Assembly: GCF_000214595.1 (NCBI RefSeq)
Contig: NZ_AFIG01000001.1
Coordinates: 2,150,382 to 2,214,381, forward strand
Origin: Methylophaga thalassica MP
Lineage (GTDB): Bacteria > Pseudomonadota > Gammaproteobacteria > Nitrosococcales > Methylophagaceae
Direction of reading: 5' to 3'
Length of the DNA stretch: 64,000 bases
Positions 10,157 through 20,520 of the stretch are shown one piece after another. Within the stretch, counting starts at the first letter, position 1. The number at the start of each line of letters is the position of its first letter. The notes below the pieces were generated by a model. The model was given only the letters and a program-made list of their open reading frames with translations. It did no database searches and was not told where the DNA came from. Position numbers and translations under genes: made by a program.

Positions 10157-10675
10157 TCAATAATCTTCACTCCAATCTACCTGGATGATTTCTTCATCCA
10201 AATCGACCAGTTTAACAATCTCATCCACTACAAATGGAATCAATATTTCCGCTTTTTTACCGTCAGCTTTAACAACCAGCACATCATTTGCACCAGTTTC
10301 AAGCAGATGGTCGACTTTTCCTAAAACCTGATTCTGGAGATTAATCACTGTCAGACCTTCAAGATCATTCCAGTAAAACTCGTCTTCATCAACAGGTTCC
10401 AGTTGCGATTTTTTAATCGCTAAGTCAGCTCCAACCAACGGCTGAACCTGATCACGGTCAGTGACGTTTTCAATCCCCATCACCACACCTTTACCTTGCA
10501 ATCGACCACCAGACACTTTGATTTCAATCCAATCGCCACGTCTGGATAAAAATAACGGTGAATATTGCAAAATATTGGTACGAGGTTCGGTAAAAGAATA
10601 CACCTTCACCCAACCTTTGACACCAAAGGCACCGGATATTTTACCTACCGGGATAAACTCCTCGGATGTTGACAT
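10157..10675 (-). CDS. rimM: Ribosome maturation factor RimM
   Basis: Assists maturation of the 30S head by binding S19 near helix 31/33b. 172 residues: an N-terminal RimM barrel ([22 protein letters not shown]) and a C-terminal PRC barrel ([14 protein letters not shown] through EIIQVDW). Second gene of the rpsP operon, 21 bases after rpsP. Confidence 0.96.
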   Translation of the reverse strand: MSTSEEFIPVGKISGAFGVKGWVKVYSFTEPRTNILQYSPLFLSRRGDWIEIKVSGGRLQGKGVVMGIENVTDRDQVQPLVGADLAIKKSQLEPVDEDEFYWNDLEGLTVINLQNQVLGKVDHLLETGANDVLVVKADGKKAEILIPFVVDEIVKLVDLDEEIIQVDWSEDY

Positions 10676-10696
10676 AATACCCTGACAACCTAATTA

Positions 10697-10945
10697 TTAA
10701 GCGGCTTTTTGAGCTTCTGCAATCAATTTAGCAACGCGTTCTGATGTTTGTGCGCCTTGGCTAATCCAATGTGCAACGCGGTCTAAATCAACACGAAGTT
10801 TTTCTTCTTGGCCACGAGCAATCGGGTTGAAGAAACCAACGCGTTCGATATAACGACCATCACGTTTGCTGCGTGAATCAGTTACTACGATACCGTAAAA
10901 AGGGCGTTTTTTAGCGCCACTGCGAGTCAATCTAATTGTTACCAT
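10697..10945 (-). CDS. rpsP: Ribosomal protein S16
   Basis: 30S assembly protein of 82 residues. The start [23 protein letters not shown] is canonical, followed by [12 protein letters not shown] and a basic/amphipathic C-terminus. It heads rpsP-rimM-trmD-rplS; a promoter candidate lies in the 83-bp gap after ffh. Confidence 0.97.
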   Translation of the reverse strand: MVTIRLTRSGAKKRPFYGIVVTDSRSKRDGRYIERVGFFNPIARGQEEKLRVDLDRVAHWISQGAQTSERVAKLIAEAQKAA

Positions 10946-10983
10946 AATTTAGCCCGTTGAAAACTGGATCGGAAAACCGTCGT

Positions 10984-11012
10984 ATTCTACGCAAGTCTCC
11001 GAAGTTTGAAAA
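10984..11012 (-). promoter_or_regulatory. Candidate promoter of the rpsP operon
   Basis: On the minus strand, -10 TAGAAT (10984-10989) and a weak -35 TTTTCA (11007-11012) are 17 bp apart, about 40 bp upstream of the rpsP ATG and downstream of the ffh stop. Confidence 0.45.
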
Positions 11013-11028
11013 GTCCTTTCGACACTTA

Positions 11029-12396
11029 TTAGAAAGGCAGGCCTCCGCCCATAGGAAATTTGCCGCCCAAACCTCTCATCAATTTAGCCATTCCGCCTTT
11101 TGATCCCATCTTCTTCATCATTTTCTGCATTTGACTAAATTGTTTCAGCAGACGATTCACATCCTGGATTTGGGTTCCGCTACCAGCCGCAATTCTTTTT
11201 TTGCGCGAACCTTTAATAATTTCAGGCTTCTGACGCTCTTTTTTTGTCATCGAATTAATGATGGCTTCCAATTTGGCCAATTCTTTATCATTCACCTGCT
11301 GTTTTGCAGCAGCGGGAATATTGCCCATCCCCGGCATTTTGTCTAATAGTGAACCGATGCCACCCATTTTACCCATTTGACGTAATTGTTCCTGAAAATC
11401 TTCCAGGTCAAATCCTTTGCCTTTTTTCAGTTTATTAGCCAGTTTCTCGGCTGAGCCAACATCCATTTTCCGTTGTGCTTCTTCAACCAGTGACAGCACA
11501 TCGCCCATCCCCAGAATCCGAGAGACCACACGATCAGGATGGAAGGGTTCAAGGGCAGCTGTTTTTTCACCTACCCCCATAAACTTAATGGGTTTACCAG
11601 TAATATGTCTTATTGATAAAGCGGCCCCGCCCCGCGCATCACCATCGGTTTTAGTCAGAATGATACCGGTAAGCGGTAAAGCCTCATTGAATGCTTTGGC
11701 CGTATTCGCCGCATCCTGGCCCGTCATACTATCAACAGTGAATAAGGTTTCTATGGGATTGATCGCCGCATGAATCTGCTTGATCTCAGCCATCATGTCA
11801 TCGTCTATATGTAAACGACCCGCAGTATCGATAATAACCACATCCACATAATCACGTTTAGCCTGTTCAACCGCATTACGCGCGATATCAACAGGATTTT
11901 GTGAAGACTGGCTGGGGAAAAAACGTGCATCAACTTCTTTTGCTAAGGTTTCTAACTGATCAATCGCAGCAGGTCGGTAAACATCGGCACTCGCGACCAT
12001 AACGGATTTACGTTCCCGCTCTTTTAGCCATCTTGCCAATTTCGCTACGCTGGTTGTTTTACCTGCCCCTTGTAGACCTGCCATTAAAATGACCGCTGGA
12101 GGTTGGGTGCTCAGATTTAGTGAGTTTGAGTCATCCCCCATCACCGCAACAAGTTCGTCATTGACGATTTTGACCAACACCTGACCGGGGGTTAGACTGC
12201 GCAAAACATCCTGTCCCATCGCGCGTTCTTTAACATTATCGATAAATTCACGCACTACTGGTAAAGCGACGTCGGCTTCAAGTAACGCCATTCGCACTTC
12301 TCGAAGTGTCTCTTTGACGTTATCTTCGGTAATACGGCCCTGGCCACGGATTTTTTTGAGAGTACTGCCGAGTCTATCGCTTAAGCTATCAAACAT
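11029..12396 (-). CDS. ffh: Signal recognition particle protein Ffh
   Basis: SRP54 GTPase that, with 4.5S RNA, targets nascent inner-membrane proteins to FtsY. It has 455 residues: an N domain, a G domain with G1 GLQGAGKTT (residues 107-115), DTAGR and TKTDGDARGG, and a methionine-rich M domain whose C-terminus (MQKMMKKMGSKGGMAKLMRG) binds RNA and signal peptides. It is divergent from ypjD across a 154-bp gap; the same ffh/ypjD arrangement is found in E. coli. Confidence 0.97.
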   Translation of the reverse strand: MFDSLSDRLGSTLKKIRGQGRITEDNVKETLREVRMALLEADVALPVVREFIDNVKERAMGQDVLRSLTPGQVLVKIVNDELVAVMGDDSNSLNLSTQPPAVILMAGLQGAGKTTSVAKLARWLKERERKSVMVASADVYRPAAIDQLETLAKEVDARFFPSQSSQNPVDIARNAVEQAKRDYVDVVIIDTAGRLHIDDDMMAEIKQIHAAINPIETLFTVDSMTGQDAANTAKAFNEALPLTGIILTKTDGDARGGAALSIRHITGKPIKFMGVGEKTAALEPFHPDRVVSRILGMGDVLSLVEEAQRKMDVGSAEKLANKLKKGKGFDLEDFQEQLRQMGKMGGIGSLLDKMPGMGNIPAAAKQQVNDKELAKLEAIINSMTKKERQKPEIIKGSRKKRIAAGSGTQIQDVNRLLKQFSQMQKMMKKMGSKGGMAKLMRGLGGKFPMGGGLPF

Positions 12397-12550
12397 AGAT
12401 CACCTTGTTAGCTAATGATGTCCTAATTTCAAAATTTAGGATTAGTAATTAATTCATCATTATAACTGATATATTGTTTCGGTCATTGCTACATCGTTAT
12501 ATTATTGATGTATTAAGGTAAAAAAACAGGTTCAAGGATCACACACCATT

Positions 12551-13348
12551 ATGGCAATTGCGAATGCTTTAGCATTTCTACTTTATCTCTGCAGTAGCGT
12601 TATTCTTATTCGGCGTTTTGTACAAAAAGATCCAACCAGCGTAAATGCCAGCATCCCGGTTGGGATTTTAATTATCATGGCACTGTTGTTTCACGCGACA
12701 GATATCTTTTTCACGATGAAAAATGCCGGGGGCTGGGAGCTGGGTTTATTCACCACCTTTTCGCTTACTACATGGTTGATGGCTTTAATCGCATTATTAG
12801 TCGGTATGCGTTTACCTAATGCTCATCCGGGCATTATCGTCTACCCACTGGTCGCGATGAGTTTGATGCTCAAAGTAGAACTTCCATCTCCCGAGCCCCC
12901 CTCTTTAGCTGAACCCGCATTAGAATGGCATGTTTTATTATCTCTGGCTGCTTATAGCTTTTTTATGCTTGCCGCAATACAAGCGATTATTCTGGCGATA
13001 CAAGAAAAGCAGCTTCATCAGCGTCATATCAATGGCTTATTACGTAAACTCCCCCCTTTGCAGACGATGGAACGCGCTTTATTCCAGCTCCTGACCAGCG
13101 GTTTTATATTACTTACCTTAGGTTTAATTACTGGTCTGATGTTTGTTGATGATTTATTTGCCCAGCATCTGGTGCATAAGACGGTGTTGTCCATTATCGC
13201 CTGGTGTGTATTCGCTAGCTTGTTGTGGGGGCGTGTACGTTATGGCTGGCGTGGACAAACTGCTGTCAAGTGGACCTTAGCTGGATTCGTCGTTTTATTA
13301 CTGGCTTATATGGGCAGTAAATTCGTTCTTGAATATTTGATGAGCTAA
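12551..13348 (+). CDS. ypjD: YpjD-type inner membrane protein (CcsA/CcmC-like)
   Basis: A polytopic protein of 265 residues with about eight hydrophobic segments. It belongs to the cytochrome c assembly (CcsA/HemX-like) superfamily; WHVLLSLAAYSFFMLAAIQA carries the conserved His in a helix. Its biochemical role is not established, although haem-handling relatives are known. An AAGGA ribosome site precedes the ATG at a rather long spacing. It is followed by corB 6 bases later, as in E. coli (ypjD-yfjD). Confidence 0.85.
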   Translation: MAIANALAFLLYLCSSVILIRRFVQKDPTSVNASIPVGILIIMALLFHATDIFFTMKNAGGWELGLFTTFSLTTWLMALIALLVGMRLPNAHPGIIVYPLVAMSLMLKVELPSPEPPSLAEPALEWHVLLSLAAYSFFMLAAIQAIILAIQEKQLHQRHINGLLRKLPPLQTMERALFQLLTSGFILLTLGLITGLMFVDDLFAQHLVHKTVLSIIAWCVFASLLWGRVRYGWRGQTAVKWTLAGFVVLLLAYMGSKFVLEYLMS

Positions 13349-13354
13349 TCGCTT

Positions 13355-14635
13355 ATGTTAGAAGAAACCTCTTTATTGGTTCTGTTTCTTATCCTGTTTT
13401 TTTTACTGTTTCTCTCTGCTTTTTTCTCAAGCTCTGAAACAGCCTTGATGTCACTGAACCGCTACCGACTGAGACACCTGGAACAAGAAGGCCACCGTGG
13501 TGCGATCATCGCCAGTCAGCTACTGAGTCGACCCGATCGACTGATTGGTTTGATTCTGTTAGGCAATAACTTTGTCAATATTCTGGCCTCAGCAATCGCC
13601 ACCGTTATTGGCATCAAACTGCTGGGAGAAAACGGTATTGTCGCTGCCACATTCGCTCTCACGTTGGTTGTTTTGCTTTTTGCCGAAGTGACCCCAAAAA
13701 CACTAGCCGCACTGCATCCGGAAAAAGTGGCCTTTCCAGCCAGCTTTATCCTTAAGCCATTGTTATTCATACTCTACCCACTGGTATGGTTTACTAATAG
13801 CATCACCAATAATATGGTGAGGTTATTTGGTGTATCACCAGAGCAAGCAGCAACATCGGCCATCAATACTGAAGAACTGAAAGTCGCCCTGATGGAAGCT
13901 GGCAGTATGATCCCAACGCGCCACAAGGATATGTTGATGAGTATCCTTGATTTAGAAAAAGTGACCGTCAATGACGTCATGGTGCCAAGGAATGAAATTG
14001 AAGGATTGGATATTAATGCGCCCTTTCCGGAAATTGTTCAGCAATTATCCCATTGTGGTCATACCAGACTGCCAGTCTATGAAGAGAGTATGGATAATAT
14101 TGTTGGGATACTGCATCTGCGTAAAGCCCTACATCTTATCTCACAGAATAATCTGACGCTGGAAAGTCTTCGCAGCATTATAAAAGGCGCTTATTTTGTC
14201 CCCGAAGGCACACCATTAAATACGCAACTTATCAATTTCCAAAGAAATCGCCGTCGAACGGGTTTAGTCGTTGATGAGTATGGTGATCTGCTCGGCCTGA
14301 TCACTCTGGAAGATATTTTTCGAGAAATCGTAGGTGAATTCACAGCCGATACTATCGACGAAGATAAAGATATTCACCCTCAAAATGATGGTAGTTACTT
14401 AATTAATGGTACGGCTAATATTCGTGAAATTAACCGAAATAATAGCTGGAATTTGCCTACTGACGGACCAAAGACCATTAATGGCCTTGTACTTGAGTAT
14501 CTGGAAAGCATTCCGGATCCCGGAGTCAGTGTCCGTATGGGTGACTATGTTATTGAAGTCATTCAGACGTCAGACAACGCCATCAAGACTGTTCGTATCA
14601 GACATTTACAGCCTGAGTTGGAACGGGAAGAATAA
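13355..14635 (+). CDS. corB: CNNM/CorB-type transporter (DUF21 + CBS pair + CorC_HlyC)
   Basis: An inner-membrane protein of 426 residues, of the family linked to Mg2+ transport or efflux. The N-terminal DUF21 domain has about four membrane segments (residues 5-145), including SAFFSSSETALMSLN and LLGNNFVNILASA. Two CBS domains follow (around 200-320: NDVMVPRNEIEGLD, GHTRLPVYEESMDNIVGILH, GLVVDEYGDLLGLITLEDI), then a C-terminal CorC_HlyC domain. It is transcribed with ypjD and the PilZ-like gene, whose TTG start comes two bases after the corB stop. Confidence 0.9.
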   Translation: MLEETSLLVLFLILFFLLFLSAFFSSSETALMSLNRYRLRHLEQEGHRGAIIASQLLSRPDRLIGLILLGNNFVNILASAIATVIGIKLLGENGIVAATFALTLVVLLFAEVTPKTLAALHPEKVAFPASFILKPLLFILYPLVWFTNSITNNMVRLFGVSPEQAATSAINTEELKVALMEAGSMIPTRHKDMLMSILDLEKVTVNDVMVPRNEIEGLDINAPFPEIVQQLSHCGHTRLPVYEESMDNIVGILHLRKALHLISQNNLTLESLRSIIKGAYFVPEGTPLNTQLINFQRNRRRTGLVVDEYGDLLGLITLEDIFREIVGEFTADTIDEDKDIHPQNDGSYLINGTANIREINRNNSWNLPTDGPKTINGLVLEYLESIPDPGVSVRMGDYVIEVIQTSDNAIKTVRIRHLQPELEREE

Positions 14636-14637
14636 TC

Positions 14638-16575
14638 TTGTCGCTCAGATATCTAAAACTATTAGGTCTGAGCGAGAGCGAAAGTCGCTCGTTAAAATCC
14701 ATGCTTCGTATAGCTTCTCCACTACTCACCAGTCAGTGGAGCATTACAGATAGTAACGAAGCTGATTTAGTGATTTATAGCTTTGATTCAATCGCAGGCC
14801 GTAAAGCCTGGCAAAAACGCTCGGCGAGTCTGACAGGCTTATTAACCCATCATGCAGATTCTCATGAGCCTGTCGACATCATCTTCCAAAAGCCACTGCA
14901 TAAAACGCAGTTTGCTGAAACGCTTAATCTGGCTGAGCAAAAATTATCAAGCCATCAGTCTGTTAAGAAATCAAACAGCCAGCTAATTCCTCAAACCAAA
15001 GCAAGTTGGTTAAATACATTTCATCATCTTGTCGGCTTTTCAAAAAAGCCTGCGGATAATCTGCCGGCCTTAAATCTGCAGGCGGTTTCCCATGATGAAA
15101 ATGCCGTTTCCACTATTAAAGATCCGGCCTTGTTACTGGTTTGGTTAAACCAGCTACCTAACGATACATATCAGCGTGTTCCCTCATTACTCGCTAATCT
15201 TAAAGCGCTTACTCAGCAAAAAATCAAGCCGGGTCTGTTACTGCCATTACTGGAAATGTATCGCTCTCAGGTAAACGAGTTGTTGTTCACCCGTGATATT
15301 GCCGCAGTAAAACGGGATCTGTACATGAACACTGAAAGTTTACGTACGATAAGTTTAATCAATGAGCTTATTGGCTTACTGTCAGTCGCTTACCAGCAAA
15401 TTGTCCGTTTCTTTTATCAGCGTGGGAAAACGCCACTTTCACAGCCGCTCATGTTGCTGGCAATTAATCGAACAGCAGAAATGCTCGGCTTACAACTCTT
15501 ACACAGCTTCCAGTATTACCGGGTTGCTCCCGCTGGTATCTGGCAATTACTGCATGAACTTTTTCTGTATCAGGAGAAAGCACAAACGCTGCATCAGGAA
15601 GTCACTGTTAAACCTTATTATCAGAGTCGCAGTTTTTTTGAGATTTATGGGCAGATAGTTTTGACTGCACTCACCGATCCCTACAGCCAAATGCGGTTTG
15701 ACGTATTACGCTTATTCAGGCTGATGTCGCAGTTTACTGACAAAATCGTCATTGTCAGGCTTTCAGAACAACAAAGTAAAGTGAACAGTCGCTTCTTACT
15801 TCTCGGACATTTTTGTATCAATGCTCAGCAGGATCACTGTCCACAACCGATGCATAACATACCAAAAGAAATCAGATCAGCAGAAACAAGCCGCTTATTT
15901 GATGCTCAAGCGGTGTTAAAGTCTATCGAAACCACATTACGAGAAGCTAAAAGCCATCGTACTCATACAGTTATGTCGGCCGAATTAAGGCTGGTCAGAC
16001 ACATTCTTCCGCAACTTAATACAAGCTATGAAAGACGGTTTGAGCGCATAAAACAAGAAACAGACGAACACATCCAAATCACACTAGGCTTAGAATCTGT
16101 CCACCAGAGCTTACAAGGTAATCTGGTCAACGCATTAGACTGGCAACTGGTGAACCTGAGTAATGGCGGCATGATGGCTAAACGTGCGCATACAGATTGT
16201 TATCATCTGAATATTGGTGACTTTGTTGGCTTGTTTGATACCAATCAGAAGGTCACACTTGCTGTCATCAAATGGTTACAAATTGACATCCATAATGATG
16301 TGCAAATCGGGCTGGAACGCATTATCGGTAAACCAGAGCCAGTGATGTGTCAGCCTGCTGATGAACAAGAAGAACATCCTGCTTTACTGTTACAGACTGA
16401 TAACGTGACACAAGCGAATACAAAGATAATATTGACAGAAAAAGGGATCTTTTCACCTAACCGTAAAATTCAGATAAGCGGACAGTCTACACCCTACTCA
16501 ATCCTTGCTAATGGACTTATCGACAGTAGCCTGGACTATGAAATTTTCAACTACAACCTTAATCTCGGTTCATAA
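14638..16575 (+). CDS. Large protein of unknown function with a C-terminal PilZ-like segment
   Basis: I do not recognise the full-length family. The 645-residue protein lacks a signal peptide and membrane helices. Residues 1-60 read like a degenerate receiver-like alpha/beta domain (LKLLGLSESESRSLKSML, ADLVIYSFDS). The middle 160-450 is helical. Near the C-terminus RRFER (466-470, RxxxR) and NLSNGG (506-511, [D/N]xSxxG) match the two halves of the PilZ cyclic-di-GMP-binding signature, with a barrel-like strand pattern after them (GDFVGLFD, VTLAVIKWLQ, VQIGLERI). The start is TTG, preceded by GGGAAG within corB. Close coupling to corB suggests one operon. Inference: a cyclic-di-GMP effector; ligand binding is unproven. 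Confidence 0.6.
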   Translation: MSLRYLKLLGLSESESRSLKSMLRIASPLLTSQWSITDSNEADLVIYSFDSIAGRKAWQKRSASLTGLLTHHADSHEPVDIIFQKPLHKTQFAETLNLAEQKLSSHQSVKKSNSQLIPQTKASWLNTFHHLVGFSKKPADNLPALNLQAVSHDENAVSTIKDPALLLVWLNQLPNDTYQRVPSLLANLKALTQQKIKPGLLLPLLEMYRSQVNELLFTRDIAAVKRDLYMNTESLRTISLINELIGLLSVAYQQIVRFFYQRGKTPLSQPLMLLAINRTAEMLGLQLLHSFQYYRVAPAGIWQLLHELFLYQEKAQTLHQEVTVKPYYQSRSFFEIYGQIVLTALTDPYSQMRFDVLRLFRLMSQFTDKIVIVRLSEQQSKVNSRFLLLGHFCINAQQDHCPQPMHNIPKEIRSAETSRLFDAQAVLKSIETTLREAKSHRTHTVMSAELRLVRHILPQLNTSYERRFERIKQETDEHIQITLGLESVHQSLQGNLVNALDWQLVNLSNGGMMAKRAHTDCYHLNIGDFVGLFDTNQKVTLAVIKWLQIDIHNDVQIGLERIIGKPEPVMCQPADEQEEHPALLLQTDNVTQANTKIILTEKGIFSPNRKIQISGQSTPYSILANGLIDSSLDYEIFNYNLNLGS

Positions 16576-16640
16576 ATGCGGCTCGATCGCATATCATGAA
16601 TGCAATTTCTCAGGATAAGAGTTCAAAACGGAATACCAAT

Positions 16641-19103
16641 ATGCGTACTGTTATAAAAATTATCATTTTCCTCATCGTTCTGGTTGTAGCCGCTTTAATC
16701 GCACTGCCATTCTTTATCAATCCTAACGACTACAAAGATGAAATTTCGCATGAAGTAGAAAAAGCCACTGGCCGTAACCTGACTCTGCAAGGTGATATTG
16801 GCCTGTCAGTATTTCCCTGGATTGCCTTAGATCTCGGTCCTTTAACACTCAGCAATGCTGAAGGTTTTAAAGCCGACTCATTTGCTAAGGTTCAAGCCGC
16901 CGAAATTCGCATTAAACTTATTCCTCTGCTCAAAAAACAGTTAGAAATGGACACCATCGTTCTCGATGGGTTAGTACTGAACTTAGAGACCGATAAAAAT
17001 GGCAAAACCAACTGGGATGATTTAATTAACAAAACGGAAGAACAAGATTCAACACCGGCAACAGAGTCGACAAGTCAGCCTGAAGATGCATCTGAACCTG
17101 CTTTACAAACCATCACTGTAGCGGGTGTCAAGCTGACCAATGCCAATATTCTCTGGTCCGATGCATCAAAAGGAGAAAGTTACCAGTTACGTAATCTTAA
17201 CCTGACAACAGATCCTCTTGAACCGGGTGTACCAACTGCGGTTGATATGGACTTTGATCTAATCAGCACCAAACCAGAAGCCAAAGCACATGTTACGCTG
17301 AAAACCAATGCCGCTGTGGATATGGAAAAACAACAATATGCACTTCAAGGACTATCATTCTCAGCCATTGCTGAGGGTAAAGAGCTCGCTTTCAATCAAG
17401 CAGATTTATCTTTGAAGGGAGACATCAAAGCAGATATGGCTAAACAATGGCTGGAAGTGAGTGATTTAGTTCTTTCTGCCAAAGCGTCGAATAACCAGCA
17501 AACGATTGATGCAAAATTAACAGGACAACTTACCTCCAACCTGGCCACACAACAGTCCAATATTGATAACCTGGACCTTACTGCCACTATCGAAGATCCC
17601 AGTTTGCCGAATGAAAAAGCCGAACTTCACCTGACTAGCGGCATCAAAGCGGATCTCAAACAGCAAACCCTCACCGTTTCCGCTCTTGCGCTAAAACTGC
17701 AGGATTTACTCCTTGAAGGCGATATTCAGGCGAAAGATATTCTGAAAGAAAAACCGACTTTTGCAGGCAGCATTCATATCCAGCCTTTCAGTTTAAGAAA
17801 GCTGGCATCAGATATGAAAATTGAACTGCCAGAAATGAGTGATGAATCGACTCTGGAGAAAGTCGAACTTCGTTCAGAACTCAGTGGTTCAACCAATCAA
17901 ATCAATTTAAATCAACTGGCTTTAACACTGGACCAAAGCAATCTGACTGGCCAATTTTCTGTCAGCAATTTTGCCAAGCCAGCATTCAACTTCAAATTGA
18001 AACTGGATCAGATTGATGCTGATCGCTATATGCCTCCAGTTAAAGAAAACAAAGACACTACTGAAGCACCAGCTTCAACAGAACAAGATAACAAAGCCAA
18101 ACCCGAGGAAGCATTACCTGTTGAAGCTTTACGTCAAATCAACGCTAAAGGCACCATTGATATAGGAAAAATGAAAGCCACTGGACTGACCAGTGAAAAT
18201 ATCCATATCACCATTGATGCCGCCGATGGTCTAGTTAAGCTCACCCCTATGAGTGCAAACTTATATCAAGGCCAATATAACGGTAATGTCATCTTGGATG
18301 CACGCCAAGATGCCCTTAAATTATCGTTGAATGAACAGATCAAAAATGTTCAGGCTGGTCCCTTACTTAAAGATATGACTGGTGATGCCAAAATCAGTGG
18401 TACCGCTAATGCTAACGCCAAGTTGACAGGTAGCGGCGCCACTGTCTCACAAATCAAACAAACGTTAACGGGCAATGGTGGCTTTGCTTTTACTGATGGT
18501 GCTTTGCAAGGTATCAATATCGCAGAAATCATTCGTAAAGCAAAAGCGGCTTTAAAAGGCGAAAAATTGCCTGAATCAGATGCGCCAGTCCAAACTGACT
18601 TTTCCAGCATGTCAGGCACATTTACAGCAAACAATGGGGTAATTAACAATCAAGATCTCGCTGTTAAGTCCCCCTTGCTGCGCATTGACGGTGCCGGTAA
18701 GGCAAATTTAGCTAATGAAGCACTTGATTACGGCTTAAAAGTTGGGATTGTCGGTACCAGCAAAGGTCAAGGTGGAAAAGAGCTTGAAGACCTGAAAGGT
18801 GTCACTATCCCTATCAAAATTACGGGCACATTTTCAGAACCGAAACCCACCGTTGATCTTGCTAATCTTGTGAAAGATAAAGCCAAAGAAGAGCTGAAAT
18901 CAAAAGCAGAAGAAAAACTCAAAGAAAAACTGGGTGATGATTTGGGCGGTCTTCTTAGTGGTAAGTTGGGTGGTTCAGAAACCAAATCTGAAGCCAGCTC
19001 AACAGATGCTGAGAAAGCGACTGACGCTGAGTCGCAAGAAGAAAAATCCTCTGATAAAAAATTAGAAGATGCCGTCAAAGATAAATTAAAGAACTTCTTC
19101 TAA
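16641..19103 (+). CDS. AsmA family protein
   Basis: An envelope protein of 820 residues with one N-terminal membrane anchor (IIIFLIVLVVAALIALPFFI) followed by NPNDYKDEISHEVEKATGRNL and LSVFPWIALDLGPLTLSNAEGF, diagnostic of AsmA. A long beta-rich periplasmic region and an AsmA_2 domain (residues about 560-770) follow. The C-terminus is a Lys/Glu-rich charged tail. AsmA-like proteins are thought to form lipid-transfer grooves between the membranes. I prefer ATG 16641 (CGGAA seven bases upstream); an ATG 45 bases earlier lacks a ribosome site. A terminator follows. Confidence 0.9.
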   Translation: MRTVIKIIIFLIVLVVAALIALPFFINPNDYKDEISHEVEKATGRNLTLQGDIGLSVFPWIALDLGPLTLSNAEGFKADSFAKVQAAEIRIKLIPLLKKQLEMDTIVLDGLVLNLETDKNGKTNWDDLINKTEEQDSTPATESTSQPEDASEPALQTITVAGVKLTNANILWSDASKGESYQLRNLNLTTDPLEPGVPTAVDMDFDLISTKPEAKAHVTLKTNAAVDMEKQQYALQGLSFSAIAEGKELAFNQADLSLKGDIKADMAKQWLEVSDLVLSAKASNNQQTIDAKLTGQLTSNLATQQSNIDNLDLTATIEDPSLPNEKAELHLTSGIKADLKQQTLTVSALALKLQDLLLEGDIQAKDILKEKPTFAGSIHIQPFSLRKLASDMKIELPEMSDESTLEKVELRSELSGSTNQINLNQLALTLDQSNLTGQFSVSNFAKPAFNFKLKLDQIDADRYMPPVKENKDTTEAPASTEQDNKAKPEEALPVEALRQINAKGTIDIGKMKATGLTSENIHITIDAADGLVKLTPMSANLYQGQYNGNVILDARQDALKLSLNEQIKNVQAGPLLKDMTGDAKISGTANANAKLTGSGATVSQIKQTLTGNGGFAFTDGALQGINIAEIIRKAKAALKGEKLPESDAPVQTDFSSMSGTFTANNGVINNQDLAVKSPLLRIDGAGKANLANEALDYGLKVGIVGTSKGQGGKELEDLKGVTIPIKITGTFSEPKPTVDLANLVKDKAKEELKSKAEEKLKEKLGDDLGGLLSGKLGGSETKSEASSTDAEKATDAESQEEKSSDKKLEDAVKDKLKNFF

Positions 19104-19125
19104 GCAATAAGCATTATTTTTACAT

Positions 19126-19157
19126 GCCCGTCTTGATAACATGTCAGGCGGGCTTTT
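19126..19157 (+). terminator. Terminator after the AsmA gene
   Basis: A GCCCG/CGGGC stem extended by weaker pairs, ending in TTTT, 23 bases past the stop. It almost touches the mutY start, so mutY must be transcribed by read-through or from a promoter inside the AsmA gene. Confidence 0.65.
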
Positions 19158-19169
19158 ACGTTGAAAAAC

Positions 19170-20210
19170 ATGACAACATCGTTCAACTTCGCTGACGCAT
19201 TACTCGACTGGTTTGATCATCACGGTCGTAAAAATCTGCCGTGGCAACAAAATCCAACGCCCTATCATGTCTGGCTATCGGAGATCATGCTGCAACAAAC
19301 GCAGGTTGCTACTGTCATCGATTACTACAACCGGTTTATTCATCGGTTTCCTGACGTTCAATCATTAGCAAAAGCAAAACAAGATGATGTGTTAGCGTAT
19401 TGGTCTGGTTTAGGCTATTACGCCCGTGCTCGCAATTTGCACAAAACCGCACAAATAGTCAGCGAAGAATATACTGGACGTTTCCCAAAAACATTAGAGG
19501 AGCTCATCAATTTACCCGGTATTGGACGCTCTACAGCCGGCGCTATACTGACACTGGGCTATCATCAGAAATATCCCATCTTAGACGGTAATGTGAAACG
19601 CGTCCTGACACGTTTTTTTGCTATTAGTGGCTGGCCTGGAAATAAAAAAGTCGAAGATAATTTATGGCAAAAAGCAGAGTCGTTACTCCCCGACAAACGT
19701 ATTGCTAATTATATTCAGGCACAAATGGATTTAGGGGCAACCCTTTGCACACGCAGTAAACCAGACTGCCCAGATTGCCCGCTGCAGAGCCATTGTTTAG
19801 CCTATAACACGGCTAGCCCAACCGATTATCCTGAGAAAAAACCCAAAAAAACTATTCCGACCAGAACATGTTACTGGCTTGTCTGTCAGAATGGTGATGA
19901 GCTATTTCTGGAACAAAGACCCTCAGCGGGTATCTGGGGGGGCTTGTGGAGCTTTCCAGAAAGACAGGAAAAAGAGGAGCTGATTGCTTATTGTGAACGG
20001 ACTTTCCATTTTTCTGTCGATAATATCGAACAGTTACCCGAGCTGACTCACGTTTTCAGTCACTTCAAATTAACGATCCGACCGTTATTGATAACGTCAC
20101 GACCAAAGGGTGTGACCGACAAGAGTGTCGGCAACTGGTATAAAATAGACGACATTATGCAACTGGGTCTTCCGGCACCAGTGCGTTCTTTTTTACACAC
20201 TTTACAATAG
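19170..20210 (+). CDS. mutY: A/G-specific adenine DNA glycosylase
   Basis: Removes adenine mispaired with 8-oxoguanine or G (GO repair system). 346 residues. The catalytic Glu lies in [14 protein letters not shown], the helix-hairpin-helix in [13 protein letters not shown], and the catalytic Asp in [10 protein letters not shown]. The 4Fe-4S ligands fit Cys-X6-Cys-X2-Cys-X5-Cys in [19 protein letters not shown]-terminal NUDIX-like 8-oxoG recognition domain includes WGGLWSFPE and [11 protein letters not shown] 19170 is used; a TTG three codons earlier is possible. yggX follows 8 bases later, as in E. coli. Confidence 0.97.
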   Translation: MTTSFNFADALLDWFDHHGRKNLPWQQNPTPYHVWLSEIMLQQTQVATVIDYYNRFIHRFPDVQSLAKAKQDDVLAYWSGLGYYARARNLHKTAQIVSEEYTGRFPKTLEELINLPGIGRSTAGAILTLGYHQKYPILDGNVKRVLTRFFAISGWPGNKKVEDNLWQKAESLLPDKRIANYIQAQMDLGATLCTRSKPDCPDCPLQSHCLAYNTASPTDYPEKKPKKTIPTRTCYWLVCQNGDELFLEQRPSAGIWGGLWSFPERQEKEELIAYCERTFHFSVDNIEQLPELTHVFSHFKLTIRPLLITSRPKGVTDKSVGNWYKIDDIMQLGLPAPVRSFLHTLQ

Positions 20211-20218
20211 AGGCAAAT

Positions 20219-20488
20219 ATGGCACGCACAATACACTGTGTAAAACTCAACAAAGAAGCCGAAGGTTTAGACTTCCCGCCTTACCCAGGTGATATGGGAA
20301 AAACCCTTTATGAATCTGTTTCAAAAGAAGCATGGCAAATGTGGTTAAGTCAGCAAACCATGCTGATTAACGAATATAGACTGTCACTTGCCGATCCCAA
20401 GTCACAGGCATTTCTGAAAACTGAAATGGAAAAATTCTTCTTTGGCGAAGGCTCTGCTCCTCCAGCGGATTTTGTTCCAAAAGGTTAA
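20219..20488 (+). CDS. yggX: Oxidative damage protection / Fe(II)-trafficking protein
   Basis: A small cytosolic protein of 89 residues starting [24 protein letters not shown], with the conserved Cys7. It protects iron-sulfur clusters against oxidants in enterics. [20 protein letters not shown] and MEKFFFG are family-typical. Operon with mutY, a 4Fe-4S enzyme it could plausibly protect. A strong terminator follows. Confidence 0.95.
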   Translation: MARTIHCVKLNKEAEGLDFPPYPGDMGKTLYESVSKEAWQMWLSQQTMLINEYRLSLADPKSQAFLKTEMEKFFFGEGSAPPADFVPKG

Positions 20489-20520
20489 AACCCAGATAAA
20501 ATAGCGCAGTTTCATCAAAA

